Positions 33,760 to 41,175 of a DNA stretch of 64,000 bases are shown one piece after another. The first letter of the stretch is position 1, and each line of letters starts with the position of its first letter. A program made the translations under genes and the position numbers. Source of the stretch: an uncultured Leucobacter sp. (GTDB lineage Bacteria; Actinomycetota; Actinomycetes; Actinomycetales; Microbacteriaceae); the NCBI GenBank assembly GCA_937967375.1, contig CALCJF010000010.1, positions 1 through 64,000 of the forward strand, in the 5' to 3' direction. The notes under the pieces are model-generated. The model did no database searches. It saw only the letters and a list, made by a program, of their open reading frames with translations, and had not been told where the DNA came from.

Positions 33760-35244
33760 TTACAGTCGCGGCGTTTTCGGTGGGCCAAAACCCAGTTTGC
33801 CCGGATTCATGATTCCTTCGGGATCCCACGCGCTCTTCAGCGATTTCAGGTAATCGAATGCCACGCCGAGCTGCGGGCGCATGAATCGGCCAAGTTTGAT
33901 GCCGACACCGTGATGATCGTTGAGTACCGCGCCGTGCCGCATTCCGGCAAGTATGCCAGCGTCCCAGAGTCGGTCGTGCAGCTCCATCGCCTCCGTGGGA
34001 TCCTCCGGAGGGTTGTCGATGTAGAACCGGTCGTAGAGCATCGAACCCCAGTCGTACCAGTGCGAGAGATGCGCGGTGTACCTGGCACCGTACTCGGCAA
34101 ACTCCTGCTCGACTACTTCCTTCTTCGCACGATAGATAGCTGGGAGATCTTTGAACCTGGCGACCTGGTCAAAAGTGCCGTACATCAATGGGGGCTGCGG
34201 CAACTTGCCCTTGGCATAGGGTTCATACTTGCCCTCCCACCAGATTCGACCGACCTCCGATCCCTGACTCGTGCCACCGGCCGCAATTGCGAGTTCGGCA
34301 ATGGCGGCGGTCTCGTAGTCGACGAGTTCGGGGGCACCGTCGCACATGATGACCATCAGGGTGCCTTGGAAGGGCGTGCCGACCCACTCCTGTAGTTTCA
34401 CAGAGTCCGCCTCGTCATAGAGGCGAATGGTCGCAGGGCGCAGGCGGTTCGTCATGATTCGTCGACCCGCCTCGATTCCGGCAAAGATATCGTCGAAGCT
34501 GAAAGAAAGAAACTCGCGGCGTTCAGGAAGAGGATCGATGCGCAGCGTCGCTCGGGTAATCACACCGAGGGTGCCCTCAGAGCCGACGAGCACCTGCAGC
34601 AGATCGGGTCCTGCTGCGTGACTTGGTACACGCAGCGTCTCAAGTACTTTGCCCGGCGGCAGCACGGCCTCGACCTGCAACACTTGGTTCTCGGCCTTGC
34701 CGTACTTCGTCGAAACGACGCCGGATCCTCGCGCCGCAATGAAGCCGCCGATTGACGCACCCATGTTGTACGAACCTGGATAGTGCGCGAGTGTGAAGCT
34801 TCGCTCGTTCAGTGCGGCCTCGAGCGTGGGGCCGTCGATGCCGGCCTCGCAGGTGACCACGAGGCTCTCGTCATCGATCTCGATGATCTGGTCCATCCGG
34901 CTGAGATCGAGCGCGATACCTCCGTAGGGGGCGAGCGTGCCTCCTTGCGTGCCGGTACCGCCACCGCGAGGAATCACCGCGATGCCGAAGTCTGAGGCGA
35001 TCTCGATGACGCGCGCCACCTCAGCTGTGTTCGCGGGGTGCACGACGAAGTCGGGAGCCGGTTGTTCGAGTCCCTTGAAGGCCATGAACTTCGACTGCCA
35101 AGACCAGTCGGCCGCTGCAGCCTGGCGATCCTTGTCAAACTCCGAGACGTGCTCACGGCCAAGAGCCGCCGTCAATTCGCGCGAAACAACCCCGCGCAGA
35201 TAATTCGCACCGGTGACGGGGCTGGAACTCGTTTCAGTACTCAC
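33760..35244 (-). CDS. FAD-linked oxidase (PCMH-type, GlcD/AGPS-like; GTG start)
   Basis: This 494-residue flavoprotein has an FAD_binding_4 domain with IPRGGGTGTQGG near residues 90-105 and LAHYPGSYNMGASIGGF after it. The FAD-oxidase C-terminal domain ends in HGVGIKLGRFM and WDPEGIMNPGKLGF. Relatives include glycolate/D-lactate oxidase subunits, alkyl-DHAP synthase and vanillyl-alcohol-type oxidases. A hydroxy acid or alcohol substrate is likely. The start is GTG at 35244 with AAGGAG before it; longer frames lie in the promoter region. It is the first gene of the enzyme operon, behind a promoter carrying the 21-nt operator-like repeat. Confidence 0.86.
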   Translation of the reverse strand: MSTETSSSPVTGANYLRGVVSRELTAALGREHVSEFDKDRQAAAADWSWQSKFMAFKGLEQPAPDFVVHPANTAEVARVIEIASDFGIAVIPRGGGTGTQGGTLAPYGGIALDLSRMDQIIEIDDESLVVTCEAGIDGPTLEAALNERSFTLAHYPGSYNMGASIGGFIAARGSGVVSTKYGKAENQVLQVEAVLPPGKVLETLRVPSHAAGPDLLQVLVGSEGTLGVITRATLRIDPLPERREFLSFSFDDIFAGIEAGRRIMTNRLRPATIRLYDEADSVKLQEWVGTPFQGTLMVIMCDGAPELVDYETAAIAELAIAAGGTSQGSEVGRIWWEGKYEPYAKGKLPQPPLMYGTFDQVARFKDLPAIYRAKKEVVEQEFAEYGARYTAHLSHWYDWGSMLYDRFYIDNPPEDPTEAMELHDRLWDAGILAGMRHGAVLNDHHGVGIKLGRFMRPQLGVAFDYLKSLKSAWDPEGIMNPGKLGFGPPKTPRL

Positions 35245-35294
35245 GTGACTCCTTCGTCCGCTGCGATCGGTAGGGAAGTTACCGACGCTCGCCT

Positions 35295-35351
35295 TGTATC
35301 CGAACTTGTATACAAGACAGTACACTAACTTGTTCTGCGTCGAAATGTCAA
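35295..35351 (-). promoter_or_regulatory. Promoter and GntR-type operator of the enzyme operon
   Basis: On the minus strand TTGACA (35346-35351) and TAGTGT (35322-35327) are separated by 18 nt, a strong promoter. Just downstream, positions 35295-35315 repeat exactly the 21-nt element of 29563-29583, including TTGTATACAA (35306-35315). This places the operator over the transcription start region, typical for repression. Confidence 0.65.
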
Positions 35352-35414
35352 CTATTCGAAGTAACGGCCGACCGGGCATAGCCGATCCAGGTTGATAGGG
35401 TAAAAGTCGCCAAC

Positions 35415-36308
35415 TCAGCGCGTACGAGACGGGTAGCCGCTCCACCATACGTACCCGGTCGCAATGATGATCACCCCGCCGAGAATCACTGCCCACCAGG
35501 GAAACCCTGGCAGATCTGAGGGAGCGCCGACCTCTGCGACCGCGGTAGCAGGCGTGGGGGTCACTCGCTCCCCTGTCACGAGGATGCGCTGAGTATTGAC
35601 CCCAAGCGGGGTGCAGGTCACGAGCGTGACCAGATCGCGGTCGGGGTCGGGAAGAAGCGCTTCGGTGTCCTCGGGCTCGATGATCTGAATGTCTACGACC
35701 CGATAGACGAGCGCCTCCCCCAAGACTTCCAGGGTGAACTGGTCACCAACCTCGGCCCGATCGAGATGGGTGAACATCGTGGCATCGGCAAGACCGCGGT
35801 GACCGGTGAGCACAGATCGAGTGCCTATGCCCCCGATGGGCAACGAAGTGCCTTGCAGGTGCCCGATGCCACGCAACAGGGTGGAGTCGCCTGTGCCGTG
35901 GTAGACCGGAAGGTCGATCTCTGCGCGCTCGTACCTGATCCGCGCCATGACGCCGTCTGGAGAGGCGAGCAACGATTCATAGTCGAACTGACCGGCTCCC
36001 GCACCGTCACCGGTCGGCACATTCGAGTTCGCCTTCAGCAGCGCACCGCTTGCGAGCGCATCGTTGTACGCTTGCGCTGCCTCGAGCTGCACCGCGCGCT
36101 CGTGCTGGCCACCGCCCTCGTGAATCTTCGAGGTGGCCGCGAGCGCCGCGGCCTGGTTCTTTTGATTCGTCCAGGCAGCCGCCTGAGGATAGAGGAAGAC
36201 TATGGCGCCGACCACCAACAGCAGCATTGCCGCGAGCGGAAGACCTTGCAGCCGCCACCCATGAGCGCGGGGCGCGGGGCGGCGTCTCGGCGTCTCGATC
36301 AGGGTCAT
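35415..36308 (-). CDS. Class C sortase (pilus assembly)
   Basis: This 297-residue membrane transpeptidase has an N-terminal membrane segment (about residues 24-40), the sortase domain with His170 in LTGHRG, catalytic Cys232 in TLVTCTPLG and Arg241, and a second membrane segment at the C-terminus. The two membrane segments and the pilin neighbours mark class C. No DPF/DPW lid motif is evident in the region before the catalytic domain, which is unusual. The start at 36306-36308 has GAGGAG in front. It would polymerise the backbone pilin and attach the tip protein encoded upstream. Confidence 0.88.
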   Translation of the reverse strand: MTLIETPRRRPAPRAHGWRLQGLPLAAMLLLVVGAIVFLYPQAAAWTNQKNQAAALAATSKIHEGGGQHERAVQLEAAQAYNDALASGALLKANSNVPTGDGAGAGQFDYESLLASPDGVMARIRYERAEIDLPVYHGTGDSTLLRGIGHLQGTSLPIGGIGTRSVLTGHRGLADATMFTHLDRAEVGDQFTLEVLGEALVYRVVDIQIIEPEDTEALLPDPDRDLVTLVTCTPLGVNTQRILVTGERVTPTPATAVAEVGAPSDLPGFPWWAVILGGVIIIATGYVWWSGYPSRTR

Positions 36309-36332
36309 CGCCCTCTCCTCTTGGTCCGGGAA

Positions 36333-36373
36333 TGGTTCTGGCGGCGTCACGCCGTGTGCCGCCGCCAGAACCA
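36333..36373 (-). terminator. Intercistronic hairpin between backbone pilin and sortase
   Basis: TGGTTCTGGCGGCG (36333-36346) and CGCCGCCAGAACCA (36360-36373) form a perfect 14-bp stem with a 13-nt loop, 34 nt behind the pilin stop. It probably keeps sortase expression low relative to the structural pilin. Confidence 0.65.
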
Positions 36374-36407
36374 CGTGTCAGCCGCTCAGCCGTTCACCGG
36401 CGACCGG

Positions 36408-37784
36408 TTATCGCGATGCCCGGGTCTTGCGCGCCGCAGCCGTGGCGATCACCCCGCCGAGCACGACGAGCGCACCACCACCGAGCATCATGGCCGTCAT
36501 GCCTGTCGAACCAGTAATGGGCAGACCCGGAACCTCCTGCTTGGCGTTCTCGACCTCAACTTCGGTCGTCGAGTCTTCCTCGCCCGCCACCACGTTCACG
36601 GTCTCCGTGAACGTGGGATCGACATACCCGGCCGGAGCCTTCGTCTCTACGAGGCAGTAAGCCCCCTCCTTGAGGGCACTGCTCGTCGCCACGCCACTAT
36701 CGGTGGTGATCGTCTCGAGGGCGGTGGCGTCATCTGCCACCGGGCAGGCGCCCGCGTAGATCGCGAACTCGGCGCCATCAAGCATCGCCCCGTTGTCGGC
36801 ATCTGTTTTTGTCACCTCAATGTCGCCCCAGCGGGTGTCGACCACGTTGGTGTCGGTGCCGCCGACTGTTGCCATGTTCTCGATGATCCCGGTCGCAAGC
36901 ACTTTCGTGTCAAAAGCGAAGGTCAGCATGTACCCCGCGGGCAGTTCGTTGAGCGCGGCAAGACCCGCAGGATCGTTGGCAGACGCGGTCAGCGTGTTGG
37001 TGCCCGGGTCGAGAGCGGTCGTGAACAGACCGGTTACGTCCTGGGTGGTGCTGTCAGGCATGGTCGCGGTTACTGCCATCGATCCAGCCACATACTCCAG
37101 GCGTGAATCGAGCACATCCGTCATCACGAACGATGCCACTGGCGCGTTCTGAAACTTCGAAGAGACCGTCCATGAGACCTTGTCGCCCTCGATAACAGCG
37201 GTCGAGTCGTCGACAGCTTTCTCAGCCTCCCCCTCTTCGAGCAGATTCTTCGGGTAGGCGTGCACATCGTAACGCCAGCCGGCTTCACCGTTGTTCATGG
37301 GAACCGTGACGATGAACGGAGCCGAACGCTGTGTAACGTTCGCCGGCGCATCTGTTTCGCATACAAGGTAGGCGCCGACCGCGAGGTTGGAGCTGGCGGT
37401 GCCGCTCGGATTCGTCGGTCCAATATCGGTGCCGGTACCGATGGTTTCTCCTGCGACGCCGGGATTCGGATCGCAGACCGGCACCAGATCGGTCAGACCG
37501 GCCCAGTCAGCCTGGTCATTGAGATCCCTGCTCGTGATCGGGTAGGCCGTAAACGTCACCCCTGCAAGTGGCGACTTCCCTCCGATAGTTACGGGCGAAC
37601 CGTCGCCGGTGAAGTCGTCATCGACTCCCACGTATTTGTGGATCGTGAGCGATCCTGTGCTCTGCCCGTCCGGCTGCCCCGGCGCGCCAGCGGCACTCGC
37701 CGCACTCGCGATCCCGAGCGTCCCGAACGCGACGACCGCGAGGCCGACGAGCACTTGGCTCGCCATCTTGCTACGGTTTCTCAT
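36408..37784 (-). CDS. LPXTG backbone pilin (SpaH/EbpB-like fimbrial protein)
   Basis: This 458-residue secreted protein has a signal peptide ending near residue 32. It has a pilin motif YDVHAYPKN with the polymerising Lys179, an E-box YCLVETKAPAGY with Glu380, the sorting motif LPITG at 421-425, a hydrophobic segment and a basic tail. These are the hallmarks of a sortase-polymerised major pilin with internal isopeptide bonds. I choose the ATG at 37782-37784, which gives a normal signal peptide; upstream codons would add 28 non-signal residues. It lies between the tip adhesin and the class C sortase genes. Confidence 0.9.
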   Translation of the reverse strand: MRNRSKMASQVLVGLAVVAFGTLGIASAASAAGAPGQPDGQSTGSLTIHKYVGVDDDFTGDGSPVTIGGKSPLAGVTFTAYPITSRDLNDQADWAGLTDLVPVCDPNPGVAGETIGTGTDIGPTNPSGTASSNLAVGAYLVCETDAPANVTQRSAPFIVTVPMNNGEAGWRYDVHAYPKNLLEEGEAEKAVDDSTAVIEGDKVSWTVSSKFQNAPVASFVMTDVLDSRLEYVAGSMAVTATMPDSTTQDVTGLFTTALDPGTNTLTASANDPAGLAALNELPAGYMLTFAFDTKVLATGIIENMATVGGTDTNVVDTRWGDIEVTKTDADNGAMLDGAEFAIYAGACPVADDATALETITTDSGVATSSALKEGAYCLVETKAPAGYVDPTFTETVNVVAGEEDSTTEVEVENAKQEVPGLPITGSTGMTAMMLGGGALVVLGGVIATAAARKTRASR

Positions 37785-37872
37785 TTGACTACTGCCTCTC
37801 ATCTTTTGGCCGATGCCTACATCAGCCATCATTCTTCGAAAGACCCGACGCCCCTTCGCGACGGGCACTGGG

Positions 37873-40800
37873 TTAGAGTGCGGATCGCCGACGACGAGCC
37901 ATGCCGAGCAGCGCGAGCGCTACGAGCAGGGCCCCGCCCCCTGCGATCGTGAATAAGTCGGAGCCCATCCCGCCCGTAATCGGTACGCCAGGAACCTGCA
38001 TCTTCTGGTTCTCGATGGGGTTGTCGGGAGCAAACACTAGATGAGCTGCGTCAATCGTGAAGGTGAATGATGGAGGCGAATCGCTCAGGTAGTACCCCGC
38101 CGGGGCTTTCGTCTCCGTCAACGTGTAGCTGCCCCAACCGAGATTCGCGATCTCGAACTCACCGGCAACCGGATCGGTATCCAGGCCAACGTATCCGAGC
38201 TGACCGGTGTTGTCAGTGACCGTTACGGAGTCCGATGTCGGACCGGCAGGTCCGACCAACGACCACTCCGACCCGGCAAGTTGCTCGCCGTTGTCTGCGT
38301 CGACCTTCTGCCAGGATGCCTTACCGAGGATCCGAGAGTTCACGATGGGAGTTTCGTGCGCGTAGCTCAGATGGGTCGAGTCAATCGTGAAGGAGAAGGA
38401 GGGAGGTTGGTCGCTCAGCTCATAGCCCTCAGGCGCTTCCGTCTCGGTCAGGGTGTAGTCGCCCCATTGCAGACTCTGCAGCAGAAACGCTCCAGCAGCA
38501 GGATTCTTGTCGGGGCCGAGACATTCCGCGACAGAACCTGCCACGCAATCGGTAACCTCTTCGCCGTCGAGCGGAAGCCCGGGAGCAGATACGGTCCAGA
38601 CACTACCCGCGAGTGGGTGCGTGGGGAGCTGATCATCGGTCTTGCTCCATGCCGCCTCGCCGAGGACTCTGGGGTTTACCACTGGAGTGGATCGGACATA
38701 GCTCAGTACTCCGACACCCGCGCTCACGGTGAAACTGATGGTGGGTGCCAGCGGCGTGAGGGAGTATCCGGTCGGCGCGCTCGTTTCAGTGAGGGTGTAG
38801 TCGCCCCATTTCAGATTTCCGAGCTCGAACTCACCCGCAGCGGGGTTGAGGTCGAGACCCGTATAGCCTGCTTGACCAGTGTTGTCTGTGACCGACACCG
38901 TCGATGAGTTCGCGCCCGCCGGGCCGAGCAGACTCCATACGCTGCCCCCGATCTTGTGAGCTGGAGTCTGGTCGTCAACCTTGTTCCATTTCGCGGTGCC
39001 CGGCAGATCGGCGTTGACGATCGTGCAGCTCACACGATTCTTCTCGTGGATCGTCAGTTTCGAGGTGGCCGGGTCGAATGTCCAGGGTGTGCCCTGATCT
39101 CCGCTCGCCGATACGCAGGCCCAATTGGTTTTGAGCACGTAGCCCATCGGGTTCGCCGATTCGCTCAGCAAGTAGGTGCCGGGCTTCAGCGAGGTGCTGG
39201 CGATAGTACCGTTACCAGAGATCGCGCTCTGGCCGGGGATGGCCGGCTGTGGCGTAGCGGTCAAGACCCAGTCCGCGGGAACCTTTTTGCCGACGCCGAG
39301 GTCGAACTGCTGGTCGAGCTGCTTCGTCAGGGTGAGTCCGGGGCAGGTGGAGACACCGGAATTATCCTGTTCAACCGGGGCGACCCAGTTCTTCAGGTTG
39401 CGTGCCGTGCCGGTCCAGGATCGAACGTATCCCGTTTCTCCAATCAGGGGTGGGCAACCATCACTGCCGAACGCCCCGTCTGAGAGCGGCACACTAATGG
39501 ACACCATCTGGTTTCCGCCAGAATTGGTGAACGTCACGGTCTGCGCATAGTTGAGTGGAGTGCAACCCGGTGAATTCCATGCCGAGGGGTAGGCGTACCC
39601 CGACGCACCTCCATAGACGCAAGCGGCTGCCGTTGTGGTCCCACTGTCGATGAAGATGACTTGCCCGCCGAGGCTGCGATCCGGCCTCGGAACCAGCGGT
39701 GATCCGCCCCACCGCTCTGGCGCGTTCGTGTATTCAACCGACCAGCCGAAAGTGCCCGTGGTTGAAGGTCGAACCCATGAGGCTTTCAGCACGGCGCTGT
39801 TTCCTGTGCCGACCACCATCGAAGAGAACGAAAGCAGTTGCGATTGCTGCGGGGTCACCTGGCTGTGCGAGCCCGACCAAGCAGAAGGGTTCGTATCGTC
39901 GCCCGTGGTGTTGTAACTGCCCGTGTTGGCACCGCCCGGTGGAACTGCGAACACGCTGACCGTCTTGGCCGCGACAGCGGGCGCGGTCCGAGCGGCAGGG
40001 ATTCGTGTGTCGTCGGGGAGAAGCACCAACGTCGCCGCTGGCGCATCCGCGCTGGTGCTGCTCTCCAACACCACCCAATTCGCGTCACTACCAGACAAGA
40101 AACCCTCGGCCTCCACCGGACGCAAACGATAGCTCTCATCCGCCGCCACGTCGTGCACTGATCCGGGATCAGCGTCGTCAACGAGTCGAGTGACTCTGAA
40201 GTACCCTGCCCGCGCATCGAGGTCAGAGCCGACGTAGTCGCTCTGGCCGGTGTTGTCATGCACTGTGGAGACCGGCGCATCGGCCCAGAGCACATCATCC
40301 GAAGCATCTGCGGCATTACTCGGACCCTGCACTGAGAACACGACGTCACCCAGTTCCATCACCGCTCCGCTGCTGCTGGCCGCGACCCAGCTCAACGAGG
40401 GGGGTATCGATGAGTCGCTCTCGGCGGCCGGCTGAGCGGCTTCTGGAGCGGTCGCAACCGTAGCCGCTCCAGCAGCGCCCTCATCGGTTTGCGCCGAATC
40501 CGCACCGACGCCCTCCGCATCTGGTGCCGTGGTCACCGGCGGCTCCTCGCTCGTAGGTGGCACCGGGGCAGGCGTCTCGGTCGGAGGTATAGGGGGTTCC
40601 TCTACAACCGGTGCGGGCGACGAGCTCTCCACAGGAGCCTCACTCACCACCTCAGCACTGCCTGCCGCCGGTGTCACAGTCTCGGCACTCGTTGCAGCCG
40701 GATCCTCGCCGAGTGCAAGCGCAGGGCTCGCTCCAAGCAACAACAACGAGACAACGGAAAAGGCCGCCACCCACACACGTGAGTAACGGCCCCTCCGAGC

Positions 40801-40899
40801 TCCCGGCATTCCATGCCGCGCAGCGGGTAACGTCGCCCAACGCTCCCCAACTCTCGCTGAGCTCCCCCAGGCCCCAGTCCCAGTGTGTGACCGCTTCAT
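37873..40899 (-). CDS. Large LPXTG-type pilus tip/adhesin protein with SpaA-like repeats
   Basis: This 1008-residue surface protein has a long signal peptide (to about residue 63) and a Pro/Glu/Thr/Ala-rich stalk (about residues 65-160). A globular region follows, then prealbumin-like SpaA/CnaB modules with repeated E-box segments: YLLSESANPMGY, YTLTETSAPTGY, YTLTETEAPEGY and YTLTETKAPAGY. The sorting signal is VPITG at 972-976, then a hydrophobic span and RRRR. It is the first gene of the pilus operon and the likely tip adhesin. There are few cysteines, so stability should come from isopeptide bonds. The host ligand is unknown. Confidence 0.87.
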   Translation of the reverse strand: MKRSHTGTGAWGSSARVGERWATLPAARHGMPGARRGRYSRVWVAAFSVVSLLLLGASPALALGEDPAATSAETVTPAAGSAEVVSEAPVESSSPAPVVEEPPIPPTETPAPVPPTSEEPPVTTAPDAEGVGADSAQTDEGAAGAATVATAPEAAQPAAESDSSIPPSLSWVAASSSGAVMELGDVVFSVQGPSNAADASDDVLWADAPVSTVHDNTGQSDYVGSDLDARAGYFRVTRLVDDADPGSVHDVAADESYRLRPVEAEGFLSGSDANWVVLESSTSADAPAATLVLLPDDTRIPAARTAPAVAAKTVSVFAVPPGGANTGSYNTTGDDTNPSAWSGSHSQVTPQQSQLLSFSSMVVGTGNSAVLKASWVRPSTTGTFGWSVEYTNAPERWGGSPLVPRPDRSLGGQVIFIDSGTTTAAACVYGGASGYAYPSAWNSPGCTPLNYAQTVTFTNSGGNQMVSISVPLSDGAFGSDGCPPLIGETGYVRSWTGTARNLKNWVAPVEQDNSGVSTCPGLTLTKQLDQQFDLGVGKKVPADWVLTATPQPAIPGQSAISGNGTIASTSLKPGTYLLSESANPMGYVLKTNWACVSASGDQGTPWTFDPATSKLTIHEKNRVSCTIVNADLPGTAKWNKVDDQTPAHKIGGSVWSLLGPAGANSSTVSVTDNTGQAGYTGLDLNPAAGEFELGNLKWGDYTLTETSAPTGYSLTPLAPTISFTVSAGVGVLSYVRSTPVVNPRVLGEAAWSKTDDQLPTHPLAGSVWTVSAPGLPLDGEEVTDCVAGSVAECLGPDKNPAAGAFLLQSLQWGDYTLTETEAPEGYELSDQPPSFSFTIDSTHLSYAHETPIVNSRILGKASWQKVDADNGEQLAGSEWSLVGPAGPTSDSVTVTDNTGQLGYVGLDTDPVAGEFEIANLGWGSYTLTETKAPAGYYLSDSPPSFTFTIDAAHLVFAPDNPIENQKMQVPGVPITGGMGSDLFTIAGGGALLVALALLGMARRRRSAL

Positions 40900-41175
40900 G
40901 ACGTCCTCAATTCCGCTCGCGCCAGAACCGATCGGACCAATCCCCCCGATACCGAAAATCCCCGGTAGCGAAGCAGCAACTCTGCTTCGGCAACGGCGCC
41001 CCTTTGTGCCTGCCGCCAGGCTAAGAGCCGAACACCACCCCGAGCATCGGGGAAAATTACGTAACTTTGACCGTCAATTTGCCCCCATTGAAGCTGTGAA
41101 TCGCGATTCTTTTTCTTGTGCAATCGCCCGAGAGGAGGGAGGATCGCAAGCGGGAGCTAGAAATTGGGGGGTTCA
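40900..41175. promoter_or_regulatory. Divergent control region of pilus operon and LuxR-type regulator
   Basis: This 276-bp region has an A/T-rich core with three palindromes: TTACGTAA (41057-41064), TTGACCGTCAA (41067-41077) and GAATCGCGATTC (41098-41109). They are candidate operators for the regulator encoded at 41176. TTGACC could also serve as a -35 for the plus strand. The half nearer the pilus gene is G/C-rich with nothing recognisable. Confidence 0.45.
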
